A stretch of 64,000 nucleotides of DNA from Pisolithus tinctorius. Taxonomy: Eukaryota; Basidiomycota; Agaricomycetes; Boletales; Pisolithaceae. This document shows, piece by piece, positions 1 to 13,400 of the stretch. Within the stretch, counting starts at the first letter, position 1. Each line of letters begins with the position of its first letter. Below the pieces are notes generated by a model. That model had not been told where the DNA came from. It searched no databases and was given only the letters and a program-made list of their open reading frames with translations. The translations under genes were made by a program, and so were the position numbers. The stretch covers positions 806,001-870,000 of the forward strand of contig JANFAH010000017.1 in NCBI GenBank assembly GCA_024663395.1, read 5' to 3'.

Positions 1-3000
1 CATTGCGATCGATTTTACCACTGCGAGATGTGGGAAGTTGGGGGAGCACTGCGATGAGCGAAGGATACATAAACCGCGGGAGGCGTTCTGCAACGAAGAC
101 CTTCAATGCCTCTTTCTCCTCCTCGAGCTGGCCGTCAGCGACATTTTTCAGTTCGACGAAGGCGACGATAGCAGGAGCGTCTTGGACTGTACGGATGACA
201 GCGGCGGCACGCTTCACTGCGGAGTATTTGGCAATCGTGTCTTCGATTTCGCCGAGTTCGATACGCTGGCCGCGAAGTTTGATCTGACGGTCAACACGCC
301 CACAGTATTCTACGTTTCCATCAGGGCGGTAGAGCGCAATGTCGCCCGTCTTGTAAATGCGCTCGCTCCGGGAAAAGGGGTTGGGCACAAACGCAGCAGC
401 GGTGAGCTCAGGTTGGTTGAGGTAGCCGCGTGCTAGTTGGATGCCTCCGATGTACAAGTCGCCCTCAACGCCGATGGGAGTGGGCTTGAGCTGCTTGTCG
501 AGAATGTAGATGCGACAGTTAGGAAGCGGACGACCGATAACGCCCGTGAGAGCAGGACTCGTAACATGACATGAGGTACAGTCAACGGAGGCTTCTGTGG
601 GTCCGTACATGTTGTGCAGCGTAACGCGACCACACCAGTCCTCGATAAGCTTCTTGCCAAGGGCTTCACCTGCGACGACAACAGTCTTTAGAGTCGGGTA
701 TTCGCAGAGAGGGACGACTGCGAGAATGGAAGGCGTAACGTGAAGGACGTTGATGCGCAGAGAACGAATGGCCTTGGGTATGTCACCAAGGACAAGTTCC
801 TTGCGGCCAGTGACAAGAGTGGCGCCATGAGAGAGGGAGCCGAAAACATCCACCACGAAAGGATCGAAGGTGTAGGCTAAGGAAGACATCACACGAAGAC
901 CTTGTTGGAAACCATATACGCTCGAGTTCTGAACGAGATTAGAGATTGATCGATGCTCGATCATGACGCCCTTCGGCTTCCCGGTGCTTCCACTTGTAAA
1001 CCTAGGATGTGCATCAGTGCAGCTGAACTTGGATTATAAGGACTATACTTACATGATATAGGCAAGGCTGTTGGGAGTAAGTCCTTCAACGTCGAAGTCA
1101 TCCGCGCTGAGCTTGGTCAAACGCTTCCGGTAGATCGTATCATCGATGTAAACGATCTACGGGGTAGTTAGCAACTTAGCGGTAACTATAGGCTCTCCGC
1201 TCACCAGAACTTTCGAAGCTAAGCTCTTCTGGAAGACGCGAGAGTGGTTTGAAGTCGTGAGCAGCACCTTTGCGCCACACTCTTCGACCATTAACTCCTT
1301 GCGCAGAGTGGGGTCGTCAGGGTCCAAGGGCACGAAGGTTGCGCCAGCCTTCAAGACCGCCAGCACACCCAAGATCTGGCTGATGCCACGATCAAAGCAC
1401 AGGGCAATGACATCGCCATGGCGCACGCCTTGTTGGATGAGTGTCCGGGAGATTCTGTTTGCAGTAGAGTTTAGTTCACTGTATGTAAATGACTCGTCTT
1501 CGAACTCGACAGCAGTGAGGTGTGGGGTTTTCATCGCCTGCTCCTCAACTAGCCGATGAAGTAAACTTTCCCGTACCGCGACCTCGGAAGAAGAGGACAG
1601 TTCCTTGACTAGGCGTTCATGTTCAGACTCAGTGACAACGGAGATGTCTCTGATCGTAACATGGGGATTGCGGCCAAGTGTCTCTACCAATGAGATATAG
1701 GCATCTAGGAACTGGCGCGCCGCGTCCTCGGTGTAGAGGTGGTTGTCGAAGCGAAGGATGACGTGACCAGATCTGGGATGGACAGTAAGTAGGAATTCGT
1801 ATTGTTCCTCCCCATTGGGTAAGGAGACGATGGACTTGGTTGTCAAATGGTTCGACTCGAGTTGGGAAATGGTCTCCATGTTCATGCCTCCGGGGGCAAA
1901 CAAATGCTTGAAGTATCCACGACCGGTGGAGGACGACTTCCCCTCCGTGACAATATCTTCATAAGTAGCTTCATCGTGGGCGAGGGAAGCAATCAACGCG
2001 TTCTTGAACTCGCCGAGGTACTCTGCGAATGTCTTGGTCTCATCGATCACGGTTTTGATAGGAAGCAAGTTAGCGAAGAAACCGATGACATTCATAAGCA
2101 TGGGAAGATTGCGTTGCGTGACAGCGGTGCCCACGACGAATGACGATTGACCCGCAGAGTATTTGTGGAGGAGGATGTTGTATGCAGCAAAGAACCCTGC
2201 GAAGGGTGTGGCAGTAGTAGCGTTGATTACTTTCGTGTAGTGCTCAAGAGCACCAACTCCAATCTTTGCCTCAATCTGGGTGACAGGTGCCAGCTCCTGA
2301 TCAGACGGCGTAGCAAGGGTCAAGTGAAGCGGCTGCGTCTCCTGCAAATTCTCCGCCCAAAACTTCAGGTGGTCTTCACGGAGCTCTGTACGGCGTTCTG
2401 TGGTCTTCAGGAGCCAATCGCTGAAATCGGAGTAGTGGATCGGAACTTCGGGTAAACTTCCTGGGCCATTCAAATAGATCTGGAAAAGCTCGTAGAAGAA
2501 CACGCCGAGTGATGCCTCATCGATGATAATGTGGTGAATCACTACATTGAATGCCCAGTCGCCGCCGCCGAGATCGAACATGGTGGCGATCAAGAGCGGA
2601 AGACGGTCAAGCTTGAAGTTCGGCTGTTTGTTCAACGCCAGACTCATCTCGTAGGCCTTAGCTGCAGCATCAGGTTCGCTGGAGAGATCCACAAGGGTTG
2701 CTTTGAAGTCCACGGACGGGTAAATTGTTTGTTCGAGCTTCCCGAGCTCCTCATTCCAGGTGAAGGTGGTCCGAAGTGCGCCATGGCGCTGGACGACCTC
2801 AGCGAAAGCTTCCGTCATGCGATCGACATCCAATGGTGTCTCGGTGGAAATAGTGACGAAGTAACCCTCATGAGTATCCCACTGGGTAGCTCCATAGCGC
2901 GACATGTTGGCATCAATCTTGTTAATCGCGCGCTTACGAGCGTTATCATATTCACGCTGATGAGAAGAAAATAAGCATAGAACATATGTAGATTCTCGTA

Positions 3001-6000
3001 TACAGACCTGAGCCAACCAGATACGGTATTGGTGGGGTGAGGCACCGGTCGTGTAAGGTTCGTCATATGCGAGTCGGTCATTGAGGACGGGCACCAGAGG
3101 TTCGCCATATTTTCCAGACCCATCATCAGACGCTGCAACAGTGTCGCTTCCACCATCTTGTGCGCCAACCTTGGCACACAACTCGTTCAACATGGCAATC
3201 GTCATCGAACCCAAAAGTTCGATCTGGCTGACTTGGATGTTAAACCGTGCCTTGAGCTGATTGCTGTAGCGCGTGGCTGGGAACAGTGATCAAATACTAA
3301 TCAATGGATTTGTAAAGATTACTCACCTCCGAGGGAGTCGAGGCCAAAACTCGTGATCAGGGCATTACCCATGATCTGCTCGACGTCCATGCTAAGAAGG
3401 GCAGCAAGCAGGGTCGCTGGCGACTCCACCACGTCACTGCCATTGCCTCCCGCACTGTTGGCCACCAAAAACTTCGTAGGGAGAAGGTGGCTGTACAACA
3501 AAGGTTCGCACGACGGGAAGGTATCGGGAACATCACTGATAGCAAGCATAGGGACATAGTGTGTAATACGGCGAACGAGAGAGTCACCAATGAAGTTGCA
3601 GACTTGCGCTGTGGTCATGCCAGTCTTCGTGAGCTGAGCCGTGTTAGCCTTGCCCTTCGTAGCAAGGACAAGCCGCTTGAAGATACCGGAGTCCGTGATG
3701 GGAGGGAAGGACATGGAAATCGTATTGGGTAGATCATCAGATATGCGGTCAAGGTAGCTGGGATGACTTAGTCAGGATTCAGAACAATTTGACAAAATTC
3801 CTTACAGTTGAGATGCACAATATGCTGCTTGGCCGGCATTACCAAAGACAGAACCAATAGTAGAGAAAAGAAGCATAAAGTCAACGGTGGTGGGATCGAT
3901 GCAGGTGATGAGGGTATTGAGGACAGCGACCTTAGACTCATACACATCGTCAAAGGATTGCTGTGTAAGGTTTGTGAACTTTGCATCGCGCAGGACAACT
4001 GTCATGACGAAGAGGCCGCCGATAGGACCAGCTTTCTTCGCTCGTTCAACGACAGCAGCAGTTTGGTCCTTGCGGGTGGCATCAGCTGCGATAGCTTCGA
4101 TCTGCACGCCCTTTGAACGGAGGTAGTGGATGTACAAGTTATCGACCTTCGTGAGACCGCGAGGGCCACGACGACTTGTCAAGAAGACATGGCGAGCACC
4201 GTGATTCGCCATCCATTCAGTGATGCGCACGCCGAGCTCGCTGGAACCTCCGACGAGAATGTAACTCTTGCGGGGATCGAATAGCTGGCCAACTGGGTCG
4301 ATACGAACAGAACGCAGTGAATCTGGGATGGCGACGAGCGAATACGCATCTACGACTTGGGACGACGAATACGAAGAGAACGATGCTAGGTGCGAGCGGA
4401 ACTTGAAGGGTTGAGAAGTGTGCGCTTCAAGAAGAGCAGCGAGAACCGGGGCAAGTGGAACGGGTGACGCGGCAGCGAAGCGGTTGATGTCCAAAACCTG
4501 AGTTGAATAGGAACCCGATGGAATCTGAGACAACTCGTTTCCTTCAATGTGGATATACGAGCCGAACACAGAAAGGAGGTCTGCGCCGTGCGCGAACGCC
4601 CTCTTTCCACCAGCGTTGAGCACAATATCGAATGCACGTATTGAGTTTGAGCGAAGCCAGCCTAGTATGGCGGTGGCGAAATTGTCGATGGCAATAATAT
4701 CTGACATGGGCACCTCTAAGCTTGACGAGACCGCAGCGGCTTGAGCTCTGTCTGCAACAGTACATAACACTCGACTGCCAAATCGCTTCGCAACCTGGAT
4801 AGCGCTAAAGCCAGCAGCTGAATGGAAACTGTTAGGTGACGGCGAAGCGGCGAGGGCGTTCATTTCAACTTACCTGAGGTAGCGTCGTGGATAAGGACGA
4901 CTGAGCTTGACTTGATACAACCGCGGACCACCAAACCAATCCAGGATGCAAGGAAAGAGGCGGTTAAGGAAGCAGCATCTGTAGAGCTGACACCAACCGG
5001 TAACGAGACAACTGCATCTTGGGGAACGACTACAACGTCCGCAGGGGACTGAGAGGCAATGGCAACAACCTTCCATCACATGTTAGCATTAGCAGGCCGA
5101 CAAGGTAAAGAGTGAGACATACAAGACCATCAAGATCGTTACGTGCAACATTCATACCTGTGGACTTGATGCGACCGACAACAGTAAGCGCAGGTTGCGG
5201 GGAGGCGTTGACCTCGGTGCCAAGAGCTTCGACAGCGATTTCGATTTCGGATGGCCCCAGCGCGGGCGGGAAATATGCAGAGACTGCTCCGGATTCGGTG
5301 ATCGAAGCCGCAGGAATGACGGCGTCCTTCACCTCCGCTCCGCCGTGGACGAGCCTGCGAACGAAGACTTCACCGTCCTTTGTAATCTTCATGTGTTGCT
5401 CAAGCAGCAGTGAGTTGCGGCGTAAGTCGTGCACGGCCTTCTCGCGAGCGTCGCTGTCCAGCGAATGATCCTCGAACAATACCGAATAGATCTTGTATTC
5501 GGGGGATTCGGCGATGATGCAAGATGCAACACCCAGGGCACCAATACCGGCAGCATCGTCATTTCCGGTGATCCACAACTCGGCTTCTGCGGTGATGTTC
5601 TTGGCAATTTCGACGAGGTCACCTTCTTGGCCGTGAGCGAATGGCTGAACGATAACGCTCTTGAATGGTGCCGCGGGAACCACGAGAGCAGGTTCGCTGA
5701 CACGAATGTAGATAAGAGCCTGTCCGCTCCTGAACTCGGTCACTTGCACGGTTGTTCCGGGAATAGTAGAAAAATTGTCCACTAAGGCTCCGAAAGTGAG
5801 TGGTTGAACAGAGGCGTCCTCGACCACTACTTGGGAATCTATGGAGGAAATGGGTATGCACTCGAGACTACTGCAACTGCTAGCTTACCTGAGACAGTCA
5901 AAAGGATGACACCATTAGGTACGAGGAAGTTGGCCAAGGAGGCGATTTCAACGGGGACAGCGGAAAGGTCAACGTGGTATAAGGCGACATCATAGCTACA

Positions 6001-9000
6001 ACCACATGTAAGCCAAACAGATAGCAATGGCATGTTGTAGCTCACCTCAAGTGATAACTATGCTCAGTGTTATCGACGAGTTTCCAGGACTTGACTTCTA
6101 GAGACCTGGCATGAGGGTACTTCATCAAGATAGTCTTTGAATCAGCATCTTCAGGAGTGGTGGCAGCGCAAAAGTATTCAACGAGGGCACCAGCGTCTGC
6201 GATGAGGTCACCGAGAGTCGAGTCGAGGCCTGTACTGATATCGATGGTCTGCGCCAGGTCGATGGCCCTAACAACTTTGCGACCAGCAATAGCAGCGGCG
6301 CTAATGACAGACTTGAAAACAGTACTCAGGGAGTCCGTCGGGATGAGGGTGTGCAATGCAGCAGGGAATGACTTCGATTGCCAGGTGGTAGTCAGACGTT
6401 CCTCGAGGCTGTTATCATTAATGGTGACAGGTTCTGCGTCGGGAGCACGAGCAATCTCGAAGCCTTCAATGGTGAAGAGTACCCGACCCTCCGAGTTGGC
6501 GACGATATAATCGGATTTGAAGGGACCGCCTGGGGCCCACGTCCTTCCTGTGAAGTATGTCCATATGCCTTTCTTGAGCTCTGCGTCCAAGTCAGGTGCG
6601 TCACGGCTATCCCAACGCCGAAGGGCATCGATCTTGACAGGAAGGAAAACACCGTTGAAGTCAAATTGTTTGGTATCCATGTTGATGAACATGGCAAGGC
6701 CGCACTGCGTGATGCTGTCAAGAATACCAGGGTGTATAACGTAGCCGTTCCCGAAGACATCGGGGGTCCCCTCCGGAACTTCGAGACGAGTAAGGTAGGC
6801 CTTTCCGCCCCAGCTGTTCTCATCGTCAACCTCGTACACGACCTTGAGATAGTCCCTGAAATGCTTCTGATAACGGTAGGCAGATGGAATTGCGTCATAG
6901 AATTCATCTCCAGTGACCGAACCGCGCGCACACGCAAGCCTAGTCTCGAAATCGAACATACGAGGAGCGCTCTCGTCGTAAGCGGGGTTAATCCGGGAGA
7001 ACTGGCCACTAGCATAAACGGAGTCCATAAGGATCTCGCCATTGTAAAACTCGTTGTTGGTTGACGCTTTAAATTGCCACTTGTCGCCATCGATAACACA
7101 GCCAGCGTGGCCAGGGTTGGATCCGGAACCATTCAAAACGAGGGGTTTGTGAATTGCGATATTAGTGACAACCATGGCACCGTTCTCTAAAATGCTCTCG
7201 ACGTAGCTAGTAAAAAGCGTTAACATCAGAGAAAGATGGAGTGGAAACCACTCACCCTGATGCTGGGAAAAGAACAGCGTCAAAGACGATGTGTCCTGTC
7301 AAGTCGGGATGAGTGTCAACGTTGATGCGGAAATGCGGCGTTGCAACTGGGCGAGGCTTGTGTCGAAGCCTGCGGGATTGGTCGCTGGCAGACTCTGCCC
7401 AGCAGTACGACTTGTTGTACGGATATTCAGGTAGCTTCGCCTTGGTGAAGTCCGTCGTGCCTTCGGGCGACGCACACAGTTGGTTGAAGTCGACATTCTT
7501 AAATCCAGTGCCGAGGAGATTACCGATGCCTTCAAGGAACTGGTAGTGCTCTCCAGTGTTCTGGGCAGGAACCTTGGGGTTGGGCCGACGAATCAAACTA
7601 ATAGGTTCACCGCCACATTGCTCGATGTAAGCTTTCAAAACCGGGTGGGGTGCAATCTCGAGAAAGACCACGCCATTGGCACTTTCGTCCGTAACAATCT
7701 TGTTGATAGCAGTACCGAACAGCACGGGGCGACGAATGTTGTCCCAGCAGTAGTTAACATCCAGATCGCGGTCGAGCCACTTGCCGTCCGTCGTGGACAT
7801 AACCTTGGCGATCGGCGCCATCGTACCCTGAGACAATGAAGTACCAGCAACGCGTTCCTTGAAGAGCGCCTCCTGTGCTTCCATGAGCGGGGTGTGGAAA
7901 GCACAGGTAACACGAAGTTTGGCAGCGAAAACTTTGACACTGGGGTCCTTTGCGTAGGCTTCTAGCGCATCGACAAGTTCATGCCTTCCAGCGACCGTAA
8001 CAGCTTGAGGGGAGTTGATGCCTGCGATCCACAGACCCGATGGAGCCTTGGCATCAGAAAGGACCTTGCGTATCATTGTCTTCGCTTTCTGCGCCCCGAC
8101 TCCAAGCGCAACCATAGCCCCGTTTCCCTCAGCTTGTACCATAGCAGCTGCACGAGCAGTTGCAATGCCAACAGCCATCTCACGATCGTAGTGACCGGAA
8201 GCATAACCCATAGCGATCTCACCAATGCTAAGAAAATTGTTAACAATGGTTAGAGAACAAGGACGGGAACTTGCCTGTGTCCGACGACAAAGTCGTACTT
8301 GATACCCAGGACTGCGAATGAGATCGACCATAGCGACTTGCACAAACACCAAACCGAGTACGACCTCTTGTACAGGCCAAACACCATTGGATGGGAGCTT
8401 GCAATCGACACCCGGCAAGAAGAGACCTGTGCGCTCCAACATGGATGCTTGACCATATTTCTCAACCAGTATCCTGTCGTTCTCCTTGATCGAGTCGAAG
8501 AATACTGGGTAAACCTCTACGAGTTGACGACCCATATAAATATGTTGAGGACCTTGGCCAGAGAAAACAAGACAAAGCTTGGGGCTCTTATTGGTGTTAG
8601 TGAGAACAGGTTTAGAGAACTTGGTAGTGGCGTCCAAGGTAGATGTGACGGCAAATGCACGGGCAGTGTAGGCACGAGTCTGCCTACCAAGGTCACGAGC
8701 AAGGGAGCGAAGAGTACGATCGTCCGTGACACCTTCGTATGCCCTGATGAGAGCATCCTTCCAACGTCCGAGTGCGGACTCCGTGAGAGATCCGACAGAA
8801 AAGAGGTACAAGCGCTTGGTAGATGGCGTTACCGCTGGCATACTGGTAGGAAGGTCCGCCACAGTCTCGGCGGTTTCCAATACAACGTGTGCGTTAGAAC
8901 CACCAACACCATAAGATGAAATTGAGGTAACCCATTTTCCGTCCTTCGCAGCCATCTCGGGACTGATCTTCTCTAGCTCTGTTTGAACTTGCATCTTCAA

Positions 9001-10489
9001 GGCAGGGAAATCGATCTTCGGGTTTGCCTTCTGGAAGCGGATATTTGGAATGATCTCCTTGTGGTGCAACATCATCGAAACCTTGACCAGACTTGCAAGG
9101 AAACTGCAACCCTCAGCGTGACCAATGTTCGACTTGACACTACCAACACGAAGGGCCTTCTTGCCATCCCTGCCCCTGGAGAAGACCTTGCCAGCAGCAT
9201 TGGTCTCGATCGGGTCACCAACCTTTGTACCTGTCGCGTGCAACTCAACGAAGAATGTTTCAGCAGGATCGCGATGAGCAACACGGTAGGCCTCCTTGAT
9301 CGTCTCGGCTTGCATATCACCTTCGGGCATGGTCAGGCTCTTCCCTTTCCCATTGGCGTTGATGGCACTGCCGGTGATAACAGAATAAATAACATCTCCA
9401 TCTTGCAGTGCACGGTCAAGCCGCTTAATAAGTATAGCAGCGACACCCTCGGCTCTGCCATAAGTGGTAAAGGCCTAAAAACCAGTCATAAAAACCAACG
9501 ACGTACCTGGCGTAGCCGTCCGCCGACGCATCGAACGACTTGGAAGACCCAGTGGGTGACAAGACACCCAACTTTGAAAACGAAACAGTGTGCTCAGGGT
9601 TAATAATTGTATTTGCGCCTGTTCGACAAGTTCATCAGGCTACCAACGCATTGAAATAGGCAGGGAGACGCTACTAACCGACGACAAGAGCCTGATCAAT
9701 TTCACCGAGTTTGATGGAACAAAGCGCAAGGTGAATAGCGGTCGCAGATGCCGAGCATGCTACGAAGACCGATTTAGCACCTGAAGAACGTTGACGGGAG
9801 AATTACAAACCGGTATCAACGGTCAAAGAAGGACCGCGGAGATCAAAAGTGAACGAGATACGATTAGCACGAATGGAGACGCAACGCCCGACACCATTAT
9901 AGTTGTTTATTTCATATCTGTCATCGTCAAGTTCATCTGTCGTAGTGAGCAAGTTACCGAAGAAGACCCCAGTATTGGAGCCCCTGTAATCAATGCCCGA
10001 ATCTTGAAGTGCCTTTATCGAACATGATCAAATACTGATCAATAAAAGGTGAGAAGAATGAATCGCTCACCGCATGTGCAGCCTCGAGCGTCAACCTAAT
10101 TGCGGGATCGAAGTGGGCAGCTTCCTTTGCAGAGATACCGAACTCGAGATGGTCGAATTGATCGATACCGTTTATGAAACCAGCCTTCGTGCAGTGGTAC
10201 TTTCCAGGTTCGTCTTTGCCACCTGTAACTGGAATCAGCACTACTGCCTGTTATCACAAGGCACAATGCACGACGTACCGTACCACTCAGCATGAATCCA
10301 TCGATCAGCGGGCGGCTCAACCATTCCATCACCCTTCGAAAGGCAGACATTAGCTCAATCTATCTATGCTCATAGGAACGGAGCACGCACTTTCGACCTA
10401 AGGAACTCATAATACAACTCCTTGTTATCAGAACCTCCAGGAAACTTGCAGCCAATTCCAATGACGGCAACAGGGATCTCTGCGGACAT
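1..10489 (-). CDS. Hybrid highly reducing PKS-NRPS, 3' end outside window
   Basis: Multimodular synthase that would build a polyketide and condense it with an amino acid. The start at 10489 is chosen because the reading begins [19 protein letters not shown], the usual KS N-terminus. Domains in order, with genomic positions: KS (about 10475-8950; DTACSAS nucleophile Cys, HATGT and NIGHAEG histidines), AT (about 8600-7530; GHSIGE), DH (about 7330-6440; H at GHIVFD, D at LDSITQ), a degenerate methyltransferase-like stretch and a structural KR (about 6430-5430), ER-like MDR fold (about 5420-4560), KR (about 4320-3800; Ser in LFSTIGS, Tyr in AAYCAS), ACP (GLDSLG, about 3330), C (about 2950-1700; HHIIIDE) and A (about 1590-1; [29 protein letters not shown] at the very edge). 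About 15 short introns can be placed from frame continuity. One frameshift sits in the AT (8309-8310). A thiolation and a release domain are expected beyond position 1. No tailoring gene is recognised beside it in this window. Confidence 0.93.
8228..8274 (-). other. GC-AG intron splitting the AT active-site serine codon
   Basis: The 47-nt intron begins GCAAGT and ends TTAG. Removing it joins GGA CAC AG to C ATT GGT GAG, restoring the GHSIGE nucleophile elbow of the acyltransferase. No GT donor nearby gives this motif. GC donors followed by AAGT are the known minor class of spliceosomal introns. Confidence 0.8.
8309..8310 (-). other. Apparent one-base insertion in the PKS AT domain
   Basis: Upstream the frame reads [10 protein letters not shown]. 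The conserved continuation [11 protein letters not shown] lies in another frame. Dropping one C from AGTCCTGGG on the minus strand makes the two continuous, and the following 47-nt intron then rejoins the downstream frame. It is either a real inactivating mutation or a sequence error. Confidence 0.7.
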
Positions 10490-13400
10490 CGTGTGTAAAC
10501 GACTTTCGCTCGTATGGGAATTTGAAGTTGAAGAGGGTGTTGCAGTTGCAAATAAAAATAATAAGTTAGAATGTCAGTGTGCAGGCTGTCTCCGAGCAGG
10601 AAATAATGTGGTCGTTAAGTGATGTCGCAGTAGAGATATCAGTAGAAGAGAGGTATTACGAGTGGGACAGGCCAGCTCCCAAAACGGTGTGAAGATCTTG
10701 CAGACAAGGATAATCAGTCCGGTTCTTATGTAGTATCAGCCTCTCTGGCGCATCGGGACGTTTACGCACACGTACTGTATCGCATTAATGATCAAGGAAA
10801 TTGAAAGCATGGTCACTCTGATAGGGTAGTCAGCACAGCACTGATCTGGACCTGATTATTACGCCAAGAATTCGGATCGAGACACAGGCGTCAGATTCGT
10901 GGGTTAAGCGAAAAACTCACCCACACTGCCTTCGAGCATTGACAGTACCTCCCACTGACGCCTGTCCAGCATCAACCTCCGAACAAAAATTCCAGCTTCG
11001 TTAGAGTATAACCATGGTTTTCAAAGCGTGAGATTCTGGAACTTCTGGCACCATCGCACATGCAAAGTTATGCATTGTAGCCTCCACCGGAAAATTTACG
11101 GAGAGGCTGAAGTTGTGTGGCGGGACCAAATTTGCAGATCATTACGTGGCGATGTTGACTTTCTTATTTTGGTAGTGGCGGGCTGTTGCCATCAAATGTT
11201 TCTATTGTCCAATCGAACGTGATCTAATGCATCATCGCATTCCAAACGACCGCGTCGGTATGGCTGCAGTCCTTTCATCCTTTCAGAAAGAGAGTACTCC
11301 TAGGAAATACATGATACAAACGCAAACTTGACTTTCTATGTTAGTCCTGAAAAATGTACACAATTGCCTGCCCACCTCGATGTATCGGTCCCCTGGCACG
11401 TCTGGCTGTGCTGGTTTCATCATCCCATCACTTTCATTGACAACCGACCATTAACACTCGTGTTGCCAAGGGCGTGGAGGTACAGCCTCACTGTTTCTCC
11501 GCCTTGCAAAGTCTACTGGGCCTTCAGGGCATATCCCAGGCTCCTTCAAGTCATCTGCAGTTCGCCTGAGGCAAATTCCAATTAACGCTGTGTTCCGAAG
11601 TTCCAAGGCGATGTCTGTTGATGGGCCCCTGGACAGAAATTGATAGGATTAAAGTCTATGCCGCCGGGTATGTACATAGTACTTATCCACACTCAGCGTG
11701 TTGCACAGCTAATCATCTGCTCTACACGTTGCGCAACCTACAGTACCAAATGCAACTGCTTATTGCGCAGACGATGAGCTTGTTGCGATTATTACTGAGT
11801 ATTTAGGAGGTAACAGTTCGCGGACTGTAAGTGACGTGCGTTATATATATGTTCGCTCAAAGGCGCAGGGTTCGGGAAGCGAGTTCTTTGACGGTCAAGG
11901 TCGCCCACCGATGGACGTCATCCAGAATATACATACTCCTATGCTAAAAAGCCAGGGAAACCAGTCATTTGTAAGTGTCTCACTCCAAGAGAATCGCGCA
12001 TCTTGTGAAACAAGCAATCAATCATCGCTGCGTCGATTATCGACGATGGTTGATCTTGCAGGGACTTCCTTAAGATGTTCAGAAACTGAATATATCATTT
12101 CAATAGGAGATCAGCCTTGCTACGCTTCACAAACCACACTAATAATGGCATATCGATGGTTCACGACCGTAGTCGATTTCTGGTTATCCGCGATCTGGTA
12201 CCTTCTGGTGTCCAGTTGACGGGTAAATCGATGGCTGTGCATCCGACTGCTCAGTACCGTAGTCCAGCAATGATGTCGCACGCATATCGCGACTTGGGTT
12301 GTGTGGCTATTCAGGCTGCAGCATGTATTGAGGTGAGTTTGTGATGCACGAGTCTATGGATAAAGTTCTTGCACAAAAGAAAGGTAGGGTGTCGCGCTGT
12401 TCGCTGATCCACGCGACGAACACACCTTGTTACAATGGGTTAAACCTCGAGTACTACTACCCTAAACAAATCACAACTGCATTTCTCCAGGGCGAAAAAC
12501 GAGGCAGATGGGCCGCGAATGCACAAAGTGACCCATGGATTATAGCGTTCCAAAGCCGTTATTGTCACCTGGGGATCCTGGGGAACATCACACTTGTCTT
12601 GCTTCACATTTCCCCGTGGGACAGGTCCACCTGGTGGAAAGCACGGTCAGGAACGATCCCTCGTCGATGCTGCGGCATTAGTGATCTTCCACATGGTAAT
12701 GTGTAATATCAATTAGGACACGTGCCGCACAATAACGCGTGAGGGCCTTCCCTAAGTTTCGAAGGCCCGTGGCGTGCGTTGGTAGTGCGAGCACATTGTA
12801 CTCGAGGGGATGGCAAGTTTCGGAGAATGGCCGCCAGTTGTACGTACCAACATCGTCGGCGCGGATCAAACTTCTGTGACGTGGCCAGCCGCAAGGGAAT
12901 TACGCCACCTCCCTGGATATAAGGTCGCCCGACAAGACACGTTTCCTAAAGGTCCCTGAGAGTAAGGCCCACACAGTGTAAGTCGCAGGCGAACTCGTGA
13001 CCTGATGTTTGAGGGTGAAAATCTGGGTATTCAAGCTTCCGCTGGCATGGTATCAGTCACAAGGCCATTAAGACTGGGCTAGTCAATAAAAGGGCTTACC
13101 AGGTAAGTCCCACATCGGTTCGTACTTACTGTATTCGAGAACACGCGGAGCAAAGTTCGAGCTTGTCGGAGGAAAGGACCACGTGGGTCGGTCTATGACC
13201 GGCTGCTGGGGGATTCTGGATTACATTCGGACTGTTCTGTTTTCTGTCCAGATCATTGCCCGATCACCTGGCCGCAAGCTAGTGACATGGCGCTCATCTA
13301 TCCTCAATCCAGGCCTCCAAATCACCAACAATGGTCAATCTGTCATCCATATGACTGGCTCGGAAGGTCTTGAGGTCCAACTTCACCTTATAGAGAAGAG

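Noticed and set aside
11836..12219. 127-codon plus ORF as a gene
   Set aside because: No motif, no exon context, and the size is near what chance allows in 4 kb.
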